In this document: in pieces, positions 1-11,057 of the stretch
Position numbering within the stretch: the first letter of the stretch is position 1
Layout: every line of letters starts with the position of its first letter
Source of the DNA: Doryteuthis pealeii
Lineage: Eukaryota > Mollusca > Cephalopoda > Myopsida > Loliginidae
DNA length: 64,000 nucleotides
Assembly: GCA_023376005.1 (NCBI GenBank)
Contig: CM042163.1
Coordinates: 4,439,461-4,503,460, forward strand
Direction of reading: 5' to 3'
Program-made: the position numbers and the translations under genes
Notes under the pieces: model-generated
What the model was told of the DNA's origin: nothing
Databases searched by the model: none
What the model saw: only the letters and a program-made list of their open reading frames with translations

Positions 1-57
1 GAAATGTGGGAGAAGGAAGAAATAGAAGTGGGAATAAGTAGGCTATAAATAGAGTTA

Positions 58-188
58 AGGTAGCATGGACATGGAGTCAACACCTGGTTACTGATAGTTT
101 CTTGCCGATGCAATCCTCAGATCTGAAGATCGCATAGGTGAGAAACTGTCAGTAACCAGATGTTGACTCCATGTCCATGCTACCTTAA
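58..188. repeat. Foldback (inverted-repeat) element, copy 1
   Basis: The left arm, which begins AGGTAGCATGGACATGGAG, returns as its reverse complement before position 188, with a short asymmetric centre near 120. A second copy lies at 60227-60362, and both are followed by the same 'ATAAATGCTCTATCAATGA' sequence, so they belong to one dispersed family. Palindromes of this kind with a CTGANGA...GAAA centre are known from the terminal repeats of Penelope-like elements; that assignment is inference. Confidence 0.75.
118..158 (+). ncRNA. Hammerhead-like core, probably decayed
   Basis: CTGAAGA at 123-129 fits the hammerhead CUGANGA box. Stem II is UCGC/GUGA-type at 130-141, GAAA is at 142-145, stem III is ACUG/CAGU at 145-153 and A154 follows as the UH residue. 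The expected stem I does not pair well here (CAGAU against ACCAG). The copy at 60255-60292 pairs better, so this one is probably decayed. Confidence 0.3.
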
Positions 189-250
189 CTTAAATATAAA
201 TGCTCTATCAATGATATTGAGCACTATCTGCTTAGAAATATTATCCACTA

Positions 251-258
<8 letters not shown>

Positions 259-292
<34 letters not shown>
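259..292. repeat. (TA)n microsatellite
   Basis: About 16 uninterrupted TA units. Open frames here rich in Tyr-Ile are by-products of the repeat. Confidence 0.95.
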
Positions 293-293
<1 letters not shown>

Positions 294-569
294 TGCTGGG
301 GATGTTATTGCTGAGGTGGGGATTACCTGAAGGTACTTGCTATTTGTTTTTTGTTTTTTTTTTCTTTTGGCCTTCATGTTACCCCACCATTTTGCTTGAT
401 TGAATCTCTCTTTTACCCATTTGATTTACATTGTGACTTTTTTTACAAAGCACCGGTCGAAAGGGCCCTAAAGTTTCCATTTTCTCTTTTCTCTTTCGGA
501 AAAAAAGAAAAAGAAAAAAAGAAAAAAATTTTGCTGATCAATAAAGTATGTCGTTATTTTTCAAAATCC

Positions 570-612
<43 letters not shown>

Positions 613-1135
613 TTTCATTCAAAGTATTTATCAAACTGATGACTATTTAAACAATTTCCTTCTCCATGGTGAGTTTATAATAAGGAATCTCTTCCCTCAG
701 ATTTGATAGAATTTCTAACTTCAATGAAAGAAATAATATAATTTGTTTCTTTTAATGTTTTTTCCCAGGGAAAACAACTAAAACCAAAAAGTACTTTTTG
801 GGGTTTTTTTTCTTCTTTTTTTGTTTGTTATAATCATTGGTTGTTGTTGTAGTTGTTAGACTAATTAGTCTTAATAGAAAAGTTTGTGAAACCTACAATT
901 CACTAAATGTAAAATCTATTATCAAATCGTCACAAGTTATTCAACTTGTAAAGTTGTTACTTAACCTTCACAACGTCGGAGTGCTTGGCAATCTTCCTTT
1001 AAAAAAACAATTAAGTAGATAAAAAAAACAAACAAACAACAACAACGAAAATTAAGCAGATAAAAAAAAAAATCTCCACAGACCAAATTTTTTTTTTGTA
1101 TTATCCCATTAAGAACATAAAGTATTACCCGCCTT
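293..1135. other. Low-complexity intergenic DNA, no gene seen
   Basis: Homopolymer-rich T and A tracts (about 345-365 and 500-530), a (CA)n run at 577-605 and an A/C-rich tract near 1027-1047. No coding, tRNA or structured signal is seen. Confidence 0.6.

Positions 1136-1182
<47 letters not shown>
1136..1182. repeat. (CT)n microsatellite
   Basis: About 20 CT units ending in a T run. Confidence 0.95.
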
Positions 1183-1186
<4 letters not shown>

Positions 1187-1330
1187 AATGCTTCTATTTG
1201 TCTCAGGTAGGAAAATCTAAGCGTCTACCTCTTGAACATCCCTCATGTTTATCTTGTGTCTACTTCCTCTGTGGTTTGGGGATTGGTTTTGTCTGTCAAA
1301 CATTAAAGACTTTAACACCTGCTGCTGCCA

Positions 1331-1486
1331 TGAAGAGAGGGGGGGAGAGAAGATGGGGAGGAAGGAAAGAGAGAGAGAGAGAGAGGGGGGAGAAGTAGAG
1401 AAAAGAAGAGGAGGAGAAATGGGAAAAAGAAAGGAAAGAAAATAGGAAGAGAAATAAAGTAAAAAAAAAAAAAAAAAGAAAGAAAC
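1331..1486. repeat. Long polypurine tract
   Basis: Roughly 150 nt of almost only A and G on the plus strand, including (GA)n and GGA blocks and a 17-A run, with very few pyrimidine interruptions. Such tracts can form triplex (H-DNA) structures. The Leu/Ser/Phe-rich frames on the minus strand are artefacts of composition. Confidence 0.85.
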
Positions 1487-1868
1487 ATTGTAATCTTCCA
1501 AATGAAACCTTCCATTTCCAATGTAATAACTTGTTACATCTATTTAGAATTGGAACTAAGGAACTAAGAAAAGAAAAAGATACAAAAACACTTTTTAAAT
1601 TTCAAAAAAGGGAAACAGTTGTTGCCTGTCATATGGAGAACTTAAAAAGGTTTTATTGAATTTCTGATTTGTGTGATGTGGACAAAAGTCTAAAGTCTGG
1701 GAATTTGACCCCCCCCCACACACACACACTTACACACACAAGGGATAAATGAAAGATTGGAGACAAAGTAAAGGATGAGATATAGGTGTGATTTTGGCTT
1801 TTGCAATATCAATTGTCCTTTCTTGGTACAGATAACAAAACTTCCCATGTCCTGAGTATATAAGTAAA
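1487..1868. other. Intergenic, no gene seen
   Basis: AT-rich sequence with a C-run followed by (AC)n near 1710-1740. Nothing else is recognised. Confidence 0.5.
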
Positions 1869-2000
1869 TTATGTCCAATGGCAAGGCTTTAGATTGAGAC
1901 CTGTGAGAAATCAGGAGTCACCTTTTCATTACCATTACTCCCAGGCCCACTGTGACCTGGAGTTGTAATACCTGTAAAGGTTCTAACTATGGGTCAAATG
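1869..2000 (+). mobile_element. R600 retroposon fragment
   Basis: Diverged match to the middle of the R600 element at 12833-13421: a block with 'CATTACCATTACTCCCAGG', a gacctgga(g/c)t...gtaatacctgt core and 'CTATGGGTCAAATGAAT'. Both ends are missing. Confidence 0.65.
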
Positions 2001-3035
2001 AATCTGAAAATTATTAGTATTCAATAAGAATACTCAAAACCATATAATTGTGTGGAAATACAGGCTATTTCTTGTTATAAAAATAAAGACCCAATTCAAA
2101 TGAAGATATGTACACAATTGAGCAACTTATGCTAAGTTTTAGAAACATCATAAAGCCAGTCTTGATACTTTTTGAAGAAAGATTTTTTTTTTTTGGTAAA
2201 ACACAAGAATGTGCAAGTGCAACTGTCTCCATACTCACCAGACTTTATCTTGTGTAACTTTTTCTGAAAATTTATCTCAAGGGGAAAATTTGAATTTCTG
2301 GAGGAGATTAAAAGAAATACAATGCCACAGCTTGAAACTATATCAAAAAGAGGAGGAGAGAGGAGGAGGAGGAGGAAATGGAGGAGGAGAGAGAGGAGGA
2401 GGGAGGCGGAGTTTCAGAGATTCTTTCGACCAATGAAAATCTTGCTGAAATAAATGTGTTGAATGCCAAGGGGGATATCTTGAAGGAAATTAATGTTTTA
2501 TTTAATGTTCTTTTCTGTCTTAATAAATATAAATTCAATTTTAATAGTTTTTGCAACACTCAAAATTCAGGATTTTATTTACAGTAAAAAAAAAAAAAAA
2601 AAGAAAAAAAAAAGGGAAGGGTTGAATTAAACATGATATATATTAATACGGTTGTTCCTAAATCTTCCATCCATTATCATCCTGCAACACCCTCTGGTTA
2701 AAAATGAGACGATCCAAATTGTTCAAGATGTAATGCAAAAATGTAAATGCAGATTATCTGGTATCTCTTAATTACAGATTTCTTATTTGTCCCATTTTAT
2801 TTCATCCAATTTAAAAAATGAAACATTCCAAATGGTCTTGCATCAATTAAATGTCTAGCGTAAAATTAGAATGCAAAAAAAAAAGAAAAAAAGTTACATG
2901 TTTGTTTTATCTGTAACATTGAAATTGTGAATTATGGAATATATTTTGGTAAAAAAAGGAGAAAACGCACTGAATTACAAATGATCTGGAATTTTCTAAC
3001 CAACAGAGACAGATTGAGACATAAAAATGGGGATT
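2001..3035. other. Intergenic, no gene seen
   Basis: AT-rich DNA with a GGA/GAG-rich purine tract at 2349-2408 and A-runs near 2586-2620. No recognisable gene or mobile element. Confidence 0.5.
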
Positions 3036-3456
3036 TGTTGCATCATCTATGGTAGCATAGATTATTGACAACACTGTGTAGCGAAAATATAAAGAGACCA
3101 AATGGAAAGTTACAGACCGTTGGGAAACTTTGACCCCAGAGGCAGGAAAACCGCAAATCAAGTGAAGTCACGCAAGATCTAGTTAGGTCGTCAGTTGCAG
3201 CCAGGATGTGAAGTAAGGGAGATGTCTCTTGGCTTCGGCTGAACTCCGCATGCAATGTTAATAAGAAAAGTTAGTTAAGCAAATAAAAGGTTTTAAAAAA
3301 AGCAACAGGCATTGTTAAATGTTTGAGCATGCCTTAGCTAGAAGACCGACCAAGCTAGAAAAAGAAGAACCAGACGTAGACATCACACCGAAGTAAAATG
3401 AAGAGATAGAATCCAACGACTAGAGATCACAAATGGCCAAAGAAAGAAAGTAACAA
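3036..3456 (+). mobile_element. Solo-LTR-like repeat (diverged)
   Basis: Aligns by eye to the better-bounded LTR at 21977-22413: TGTTGCATCATCTATG at the start, GTGAAGTCACGC..GA in the middle, a GCTGAACTC.GCATGC block, an AATAAAAG polyadenylation-type signal near 3280, and a gaccgaccaagct segment near the end. It starts with TG, but its right end merges into the following satellite, so no target duplication can be defined. Confidence 0.55.
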
Positions 3457-3815
3457 GTAAGTTATGTACCTGTGTGTAAATATCTATCTATCTACCTCTC
3501 TCCCCTCTCTCTATTAAAAGACTAGAGATCACAAATGACCAAAGAAAGAAAGTAACAAGTAAGTTATGTACCTGTGTGTAAATATCTATCTATCTACCTC
3601 TCTCCCTCTCTCTATAAAAGACTAGAGATCACAAATGACCAAAGAAAGTAACAAGTAAGTTATGTACCTGTGTGTCAATATCTATCTATCTACCTCTGTC
3701 CCCTCTCTCTATTAAAAGACTAGAGATCACAAATGACCAAAGAAAGAAAGTAACAAGTAAGTTATGTACCTGTGTGTAAATATCTATCTATCTACCTCTC
3801 TCTCTCTCTATATAT
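3419..3815 (+). repeat. Tandem repeat, about 100 bp x 4
   Basis: Units start with ACTAGAGATCACAAATG at 3419, 3520, 3619 and 3718. Each contains CAAAGAAAGTAACAAGTAAG-type sequence, a TATC/TACC block and a CT-rich end. The first unit begins inside the 3' end of the LTR-like repeat, so the array seems to have grown from LTR end plus flank. Confidence 0.9.
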
Positions 3816-4004
3816 ATATATATAAAAAGAATTCATTGTTTATATAACTGCAACATAGATATAGTATATAACAGGTTTAGACAAAAACAATTCACTCATA
3901 TTGTGTAGCAATGAGGTCAAAGGTTAGCTGGAGTGGTTTATATACCCAACCCATAAGTTACCTACTTAGTTAGCTTAACTTCAAGCTACTCAAGTTACAA
4001 CTCA

Positions 4005-4260
4005 GGAGGCACACTTAGTTATCATCATAGGAAATGGAATCAGTAGCTCAAATTCAAATCTTCTATGTTCTAATACTCTTGGGAAAGGTATGACTCTATA
4101 TGTTCTTCCTCCAGCTATGGGTAAATAGTAAGATTGATTGTTTTTTTTTTTTGTTGTTTTTTTAAGACTTGGTAAGTCTATGAGAAGGAAAACTAAATCC
4201 AAACCAACTTTACTTTGCTTAAAAATTGACCTTGTATCCTATCTTGCCCGACTATAATGA
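4005..4260 (+). mobile_element. SINE-B copy (diverged)
   Basis: Shares a series of blocks with the SINE at 27317-27595: caaattcaaatc, then 'CTTGGGAAAGGTATGA', then 'CTATGG.TAAATAGTA', then ttaaaaattgaccttgt. The tRNA-like head is decayed. Confidence 0.65.
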
Positions 4261-4289
4261 CATACTCAAGTTACTAACATGATCCAACC

Positions 4290-4710
4290 TGCTAAGTGTT
4301 TTTTTCTGTTTTGCCACAGAAACACAAAGATATCAAAGTTCACTTCATAAGAGCTTGAAAACTTTTAACAAATATTATCTCAGAAGAAAAATTGTATAAT
4401 AAGAAAAATAAATCATACATTCTACTTATGGTTTTATTAACATAAAAAAAACCTATACATCATACGCAAACAGAAAGTCTATCCCTTAAATAATGAACAA
4501 AAGTGGTGTCCAGAAATAATAATACTCCTCCTCGTAGTAGTCTAATTTCACGATCACATCCTGCCTGTGGGTAAAAAAAAAACATTCTCGAGTTACTATC
4601 ATCAGCTTGTAAAATCCAATCTAAGTGGGATTTTTTTTTTTCTGTCTTAGAAGCAAAGATATCCAAAGACTACTTCACAAGTGCTTGAACATTTTTAACA
4701 AATATATCTA
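4290..4710. repeat. Diverged direct repeats of unknown type
   Basis: About 80 bp at 4297-4375 recurs at about 4628-4705, both with a T-run, 'aagatatc.aa' and 'TTTTTAACAAATAT'-like ends. The rest is AT-rich with no gene. Confidence 0.55.
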
Positions 4711-5694
4711 AGATATATATCTAAGATATATTACAAAAAAAAAAAAAAAAATTTAAGCGGGAAAAAGTGGTGTATTTTTTTTTTTTTTTTTTTTCATGAT
4801 GCGGTGATGCTGATAGCTTTTTAATTTAGTGCGTCCTGGGGTGCACATATTTGCTTTGAATGAGTCCCCAAGAAAATTTATGGGTGCCAACTAAGCCATC
4901 TAACTCCTACCCTGTAACTTATTCTGTGTAATTCGTTTCTAAGAAACTATTGAAATGTATGTACAGTTAGCTTGAAATGGTGAGGGAAGAAAAAAGAAAA
5001 CACTGGGATGCACGGATATGATTTTTACTGCATCCTTTTAGATTTTTGTGCATCAGGGACACAGAACGTGTACCTATCAGCATCTCTGATGATGATTTTT
5101 TTTTTTTCCTGCCCAAAAATGAATATTTGTTGTGAAGTGGAGATTGTATTATTCACAGAAATAAAATATATTCAACATTTCATACAAAAATGGAAAAGGT
5201 GAAGGTCACATGACATATATACTATAAATACGGTTAATTATATTTTATATCAACGATATCTGCAAAAATGATACAAGTTTCAAAATTTCATATCAACAGT
5301 TTTGCTTTCCAACTGACATATTCACAGATTATGAGAAAACATCTTTGAAAAAAAAAAAACATTTAAAATAAAACACGAGGACAATTTTACTTGGTCAACC
5401 TTTTATGTTAAATAAAAAAAAATGTTAAAGCGAATATATAGTAACACTTGTAACAGCATTCACTTTAATGCCCTCCCCCATAATTAATGACACACCCATT
5501 CTAATGGCATTATTTAACATTATATCCATTCTAATGGGATATTTACTTTTTATATTATAGCAAGACAATTATCAGAGATTAGTTTGCAACAATGACCCAT
5601 GAAGATTTCCATGTGTTTGGTTTAATGGCATATCAACCTCTCATGGGTTATTCAATGCCAGCTGTATAATATTTATAAAATAAACATAATATAA
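4711..5694. other. AT-rich intergenic, no gene
   Basis: Contains A and T homopolymers near 4735-4795, a short repeat at 4797-4855 whose reverse complement occurs at 9888-9938 (gatgctgatagcttttt.att), and one retroposon-tail hairpin (minus strand) at 5618-5662. Nothing coding is seen. Confidence 0.5.
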
Positions 5695-6317
5695 TCTTAT
5701 TATAATGGAGATTGTGTTTATCTGTCTGTAACCAAAACTATATTACTACCCAAGTCACAATTCCCTTAGTTATTTACGTCACATTCTCCATGATTTTATT
5801 TTTTATTCAAACCTCAATTCTTAATAAAATAGTTTTACATTATTAATACTGTTGGCTTTAACTACATACTAATAACATGCAACTGTATTTATATAAACAA
5901 CAAAATAGCAGTTTACAGCGGGACAGGAAGGCTAATTTGCATATTGATATTAAAAATTTTATTTTAATAAATATGTACTTAGTATTATTGATTTCTAATT
6001 GTTTGGTTTTATCTTAATGAATATTAGTAAAAAAATCTCTTCAATACATATTAAAAGAAATCAATTAACAAGAAGAAATAATCGTAATTTTATTCTTTAC
6101 TTCCTATTTTAATTAAATAGTTAAATTAGGGAAATTTAGCAATGAAAGACGGGAGTGATGGAAGAGTAAGTTTCAGTTGTTCTATTTTTCGGTTATACCC
6201 TCCTCTGTTTCAAATTTTTTATCTGCATTCTTATTTAGTTTCATTAGCCTTTCTAATTTGATATTCATTACATTAAAACTTAAATACTTTCACCTGGAGG
6301 GTGCATATATTTGCTAG
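5695..6317 (+). mobile_element. Non-autonomous Helitron, family 1
   Basis: Starts TCTTATTATAATGGAG and ends with a short hairpin (CACC TGGA GGGTG) 10-15 nt before the terminal CTAG. The base before is A and the base after is T, the A|T insertion expected of Helitrons, which make no target duplication. Near-full copies at 37517-38135 and 57011-57648 have the same ends. At 623 bp with no Rep/helicase coding it must be non-autonomous. TC start, CTRR end and 3' hairpin are the accepted Helitron hallmarks. Confidence 0.85.
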
Positions 6318-6344
6318 TATATATAATATAACAATATCCAGTAT

Positions 6345-6347
6345 AAC

Positions 6348-6411
<64 letters not shown>
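6345..6411. repeat. (TA)n(CA)n compound microsatellite
   Basis: TA units pass directly into CA units. Confidence 0.95.
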
Positions 6412-6413
<2 letters not shown>

Positions 6414-6454
6414 TTATACGTTTTTATGTTTATTATGTATGTTTTGTAAGAGAT

Positions 6455-6775
6455 TTCCATGTGTAGCAGTGCACAAGAGAATGTTGCTAATGAGTCCATC
6501 CCTGCTTCACCAGTAATACCCAGCATGTTTTGTTCATCTTATTTGGATGGTTTGTGAGATGAGAGGTAAGTGTCCGTCTAGCTGATTTTTTTATGGGGTA
6601 CTGCTTTTTTTGTGGGGTTCTGCTTCCAGGATTTATTCAGAATAATATGGTGCATCCTTGTGTAGTTCCCATCTTGCTTCTTCTTCAAGCGTTTCATAAA
6701 AGTCCAAGTGGTGCAACCATACAATAGTACTGACACAGCTACAACTACAAGAATTCGCGATTCATTTTATCAGAG
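6455..6775 (-). pseudogene. LINE reverse-transcriptase C-terminal fragment
   Basis: On the minus strand, broken frames read SVLLYGCTTWT-like, DGN(Y/C)TR, ILNKSWKQNPTKK, GHLPLISQTI and SNILLCTATHG. These match segment by segment the LINE at 51080-52760 (VLLYGCTTWTL, DGNCTRLLYAVLNKW, GHLPPISQTI, ISDILLWKPIHGH). This is the conserved C-terminal region of RTE/CR1-like non-LTR retrotransposons. It is 5'-truncated and frameshifted, so non-functional. Confidence 0.8.
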
Positions 6776-7135
6776 ATCAGATATTCAAATCAGTATCTTT
6801 ATCTTTATAATTTCAAAACCCATCTTGGCTGGTGAGCTCTTTGGCCTTCTTCAAGTCTTTTTTATTTTATTCAATCTTTTTCTTGTCTTTTTGAAATTCC
6901 AGTCAATTCCACAGATCAGAGTTTCACATATCCATGAAATCCAGCAGTATAAACCAGAAAATGCAGAAGCAAAAATCTTTTTGACATAATTATACGTACA
7001 ATGAGATTGCAAAATTATCTAGATATTATTTCTCTGAATTTTTGTGATGAGGCTTGATAATTTGTATAAGATGAGGACAATAGTCCAAAAAAATACAAAT
7101 TGTGACAGAGACCATGGCATGTCCGTGTGTGTCTG
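6776..7135. other. Intergenic, repeat remnant only
   Basis: Contains one small piece (about 7040-7090, GATGAGGCTTGATAAT..GAGGACAATAGTCC) of the palindromic family that is complete near 18.4 and 33.3 kb. No gene. Confidence 0.5.
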
Positions 7136-7139
7136 GCCT

Positions 7140-7390
7140 ATGCGAGGGGGGTATAGCTAGTGACTTGAGATTGAACTCGCAACCTCCTGATCATGAGTGG
7201 TGATATTGCCGTCACCCCAGTTAGCTGAAGTGGTTCGGCTACTGAGAGAGATAAATGCTGAAGTCGAGCTCTCTGGGGCAGAACGTCTTTTCCAGTGAGA
7301 GAGAACGGTGTGTCATGTTTCGATCTTAAAGCGAAGGGAACTTTTGATGAAATTGCGTAAGAACTACTGGAAGTGTTGCTGGCAGAAGAC
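7140..7390 (-). mobile_element. tRNA-like SINE candidate (family E)
   Basis: On the minus strand a GAGTTCAATCT B-box-like motif is preceded by a GTAGCCGAACCACTTCAGC block. The plus strand at 43195-43330 shows a related block (CTGGCTGAACCACTCCAACC ... GTGAATTCAATCT). Shared order and tRNA-like internal promoter boxes suggest a SINE, but the ends are not defined. Confidence 0.4.
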
Positions 7391-7745
7391 ATTTTGTCAG
7401 TTGAAGAAACTGATTAGTGCGGTCGTCAATTGAAACTAATAACTACACAAGTAATACAAAATATTTAGATATTGCCATCATTTTTGACAGTAGATGTAAA
7501 AATGTGGGAAAATACTCGGGCAAATCAAAAGTTTTACAATATTTTGGTACATGCCAGTTTGCAGAACATATATCACATGACCCAAGCAGTTCAAGCTGCA
7601 GTAGGTAACCACTGTACAGATAAACATGCAACATACTCTAATTCAGGAACTTAAGCTTTACAACATTAAACTGTGCCATAATGTGATTTTTGGATTTTGT
7701 GTAAAGTATTCAACTCTGTTACAAGATGAATGCAAGACTAAAACT
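7391..7745. other. Intergenic, no gene seen
   Basis: Unremarkable AT-rich sequence; the short frames show no recognisable domain. Confidence 0.45.
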
Positions 7746-7990
7746 AAAGTTTGGTAGGTGGCTTATATGGAGCTTTGGATTGTTCCATTATGAACTCAGG
7801 CAAGTTCATTTCCTGAGTTCTGATTGGCTGTTGGATTTCAGGGTGAGTATAGAACAGGGATAAGTACCCACTCTTCAGCCACCACTTTGCATTATGCCAG
7901 CAGCATGCAAGGACTGTATTAAGTTACAGCTTGCCTGTTGTTCTCGTCTGCTAACTCGACGGTAGTTAGAACCCCACTGCGATGGTGAGT
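7746..7990 (+). mobile_element. LTR-like repeat, copy 1
   Basis: Shares ordered blocks with 62930-63165: a short inverted motif around 'TTCCTGAGTTCTGATTG', then 'GTATTAAGTTACA', then 'TTGCC(T)TGT', then 'AACTCGACGGTAGTTAGAAC' against a TTCAACGGTAATTGGAACT version. Similar length and collinearity suggest two old copies of one terminal repeat. No TG...CA ends could be fixed. Confidence 0.4.
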
Positions 7991-8025
7991 ATCATTGTTT
8001 CTATATCTGGAGGATAACTTCTACA

Positions 8026-8165
8026 GTGATGGAAGCAATTAAAAACATTTGTTGTGTGAAAGCTGCAGTTTATAACAGTACAGTAATCAGATGGAAGAAG
8101 ACATTTCACTCGGGTTGCAAGAAGCTCAGTTATGAGACAAGGTCAGATATTCCCAAAACCATCTT
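8026..8165 (+). pseudogene. Mariner-type transposase N-terminal remnant (tentative)
   Basis: The frame reads a helix-turn-helix-like stretch with NSTVIRWKKTFHSGCKKLSYE followed by TRSDIPKT. This is similar in pattern to the start of mariner/GVQW-type transposases (TVxRWxKRFxxGRxxLEDDPRxGRP). Only about 45 residues remain and no DD(D/E) region follows. The match is by memory of the family pattern, so confidence is low. Confidence 0.3.
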
Positions 8166-8185
8166 TCAAACCATAGATGCAAATC

Positions 8186-8692
8186 TGGTTGGTTGGTTGG
8201 TTGGATTTTATGGCATGTCAAACCCATTGGGTCATTTTATGCCAAAGACGTTTGTTTCATTTATTCTTTGTGATGGGTACTCAATTTTTTTTAAACACAT
8301 TTTTGCAAACTCATTTTTTTCATTTATTCCATAGATGGGACCCTAACAGGTACTACCACTCCAGGTCAGAGTGAACCTGGGAGTAATGATGATGAAGGGG
8401 TATTCCATAATCCCCAGAGCTCCAGAATTGGAACTTCCCCATAAGATAGAGTTTAATGTCATACCCAGGACATTAAGACCCTCAGCAACCACCTTCTAGC
8501 ACAAGGGCAATAGGGTTGAGACAATCATATAGGGCTTGGGGGACCAGCCGATTGATCGGAGGGGGCCTCTCCAACCGCCCGTCTAGCCTGTAAGGACCAA
8601 AGTAGAGTGTTGCATGTCAGACTGCTCAGCCACTAGGGTATCATCCTTAAGCATCATCGGTCTTCTAGAGCCCCAGCCGACAGTGAATAGCA
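8186..8692 (-). mobile_element. R600 retroposon, near-complete, reverse
   Basis: Runs from a GGTT-repeat tail (8188-8205, reverse complement AACC) and tail hairpin GGCATGTCAAACCC...GGGTCATTTTATGCC, through the 'CATAGATGGGACCCTAACAGG' and 'GGTACTACCACTCC' blocks, to the GCCCCAGCCGACAG head near 8685. The order is the mirror image of the element at 12833-13421. No target duplication is recognised. Confidence 0.8.
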
Positions 8693-8699
8693 CTTAAAA

Positions 8700-9306
8700 G
8701 AGAATGAGACAAATTTGGCATCTCATAGTCCAGTGCGGTTCACCACCTTCACGACTTTGGCAAAAGCATCTGAAGCTGCCAGATTGTGCCACACGTTACC
8801 AAAATATTGCAAAACTTTTGACTCACTCTCCAAGTGATAATGAATTGATGATACTAGGGTATCAGGTGAGCATTGGCATCTCATAGTCCAGTGTGGTTCA
8901 CCACCTTCACGACTTTGGCAAAAGCATCTGAAGCTGCCAGATTGTGCCACACGTTACCAAAATATTGCAAAACTTTTGACTCACCCTAGTATCATTAAAT
9001 CATTATCACTTGGAGAGTATCAGGTGAGCATTGGCATCTCATTGTCCAGTGTGATTCATTACCTTCACAACTTTGGCACAATTAGGCAGCTCTTGATGAT
9101 TTTGCAACACGTTACCAAAATATTGCAAAACTTTTGACTCGCCCTAGTATTATCAATTCATTATCACTTGGAGAGTATCAGGTGAGCTTGGCATCTCATA
9201 GTCCAGTGTGGTTCACCACCTTCACGACTTTGGCAAAAGCATCTGAAGCTGCCAGATTGTGCCACACGTTACCAAAATATTGCAAAACTTTTGACTCGCC
9301 CTAGTA
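8700..9306. repeat. Tandem repeat, about 158 bp x 4
   Basis: Units begin 'TTGGCATCTCATAGTCCAG' near 8716, 8874, 9034 and 9189. Each contains CACCTTCACGACTTTGGC, CACACGTTACCAAAATATTG and a TATCAGGTGAGC end. Unit 3 is more diverged. Units alternate in orientation of the CTCCAAGTGATAATGA segment, so small inversions occurred within the array. Confidence 0.9.
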
Positions 9307-9840
9307 GTTCATATGAACATCTCAAAACAACAAGAGCTCGATGCGCTAACATTTAGTAAAAGAAAGAATATTGGTTGTAGCAGAATGTGCAACATGGCAA
9401 ATTGGAAGAAGATACTTGATACAGAAATCTGAAGCAATGAAGGTATTTTGAGAGATAAGTGAATATTTCCCAGCTTCTTCTTCAAGTTATCTCACATGAT
9501 GAAAATGTCTTCCAGGTGAGATTTAGGTGTTAAGTGAAGATTTGATCTGGATGATACGAGTAAAGGTTGACTTTGAAAATATCTTTGCAACAATCCATGG
9601 CTGATAAATGATTGTAGGAAAAGATAAGAAACACAGCCAAGAGAAAATATGTGCTGTCAAGGCTGAGTGAGAAAGACAGAAAAGAAAAATGACTTATTTT
9701 TTGGGCTGTGATATGAAATACAAGAATTGTGGAATTCCAGGCTACAGTGGACAACAACAGTGAGAAATGATTGCTGCCAAAAACATTTAGTAGAAATTAA
9801 TATATAAATACATATCTATTCATTACTAGAATTCGCAGTG
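9307..9840. other. Intergenic, no gene seen
   Basis: Moderately complex sequence without recognisable coding or repeat signal. Confidence 0.45.
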
Positions 9841-9844
9841 TGTT

Positions 9845-9875
<31 letters not shown>

Positions 9876-9974
9876 AATGAAGGAAAAAAATCTGTGTCCC
9901 AGGTCGCACTAAATCAAAAAGCTATCAGCATCACTGTGTGTGTGTATATGTGTGTGTGTGTGTATATATATATA
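9845..9974. repeat. (TA)n and (TG)n microsatellites with short dispersed repeat
   Basis: TA units at 9850-9871 and TG/TA units at 9937-9974 surround a piece (9888-9938) that is the reverse complement of 4797-4855. Confidence 0.85.
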
Positions 9975-10200
9975 AGTGTATTTTGGCAGCATTTTTTTCT
10001 TTTATACAAGTTTTGTTAAACTGTACAGACAATTCCTGTCGGACAAGTTTTTCGTTGATCCGTTCCAATTTTCGGGCCATCTTTCTGGTGTCGGGGTGTA
10101 ACTGGTATAACAGTCCCCCAAAGGTTTCAAAACGAGCGCTTTCGGCAATACAATTTGCCATCCTCAGGTGGGAACCGATGGTATGATTTTGTGTCTCGTT
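9975..10200 (-). pseudogene. Penelope-like element, 5' region with ORF start (tentative)
   Basis: The minus strand has CCACCTGAGGATGGC..ATTGCCGAAAGCGC, the palindromic terminal-repeat signature often seen in Penelope-like elements. It is followed by an open frame with TRKMARKLERINEKLVRQEL and SVQFNKTCIKE. A basic, helical segment of this kind (KLERxxxKLxRxxxxxxFxxxC) is typical of the N-terminus of Penelope-like ORFs. No reverse transcriptase or GIY-YIG domain follows. Confidence 0.4.
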
Positions 10201-11057
10201 TTTAACGAGAACGAGTAGTAGCAAGGAATTAGAAGTGGGAGGTAATAACCATTGGTAGTAGGAGGTTGTAGGAATGGTAGTGGTTCTAGCTGGGTTTGCA
10301 GTAGTGATTTTATGTGGGAGGGGGGCACAAGTTGTGAGAAGGGGAGGGTTATAGAGGAAGGAGGATAGGCGAAAAATTATAAACATTTGAGAATATGTTG
10401 ACATATATATATATATATATATATGTTTGTGTGTGTGTTTGTGTTGATAAATAAATAAATATTTTAGTTTATATTTATTTACATGGGAACAAGTCTGCTA
10501 CCATTGGTTTCTTGTTATGTAAGCTTAATTTTTTTAAACAGAGCAATCATCAGTCAGTGAAAAAGGTTTTATTATATGTGTATATACACATATGTGTGAG
10601 AGGGGTGGGGTGGAAATCAAAGTACAAACACCTACTAATCCAACATGTTTATTACTATACAAATAAAACGTTTGTGCATGTTACCAGAACTACTATGCTA
10701 CTTTTACATGTAGTCACTTTTAAGATTGATACACTTGTTTCATTGGTGTCCGAGTGCGTAAATACCCTCTTGTTTCGTTTTGTGGCAACAATCACCCGGG
10801 TGGGTTGAATTCACTAGGTCCATAGAAAGTCAAAGATAGAATATCATGGGAATCGGAAGTACTCAAGACCGTGCATGTATAAATACCCCCCCTCCTAGAA
10901 GAATGTAGCGTTAAATCAATTGTTATTCAGTCAATTGCTTTTGGACACAATGATATCTTATCTCAATTTCTTGTGGAGGATTTCATGAATCACCAACTTG
11001 AGAAGATCAAGTTTAACAGACATATCACAAAAGTCTGTTTTATCTTGAATGAAGATT
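10201..11057. other. Intergenic, no gene seen
   Basis: Contains a (TA)n run at 10403-10424 and otherwise unrecognised sequence. No conserved motif was seen in the short frames. Confidence 0.45.
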
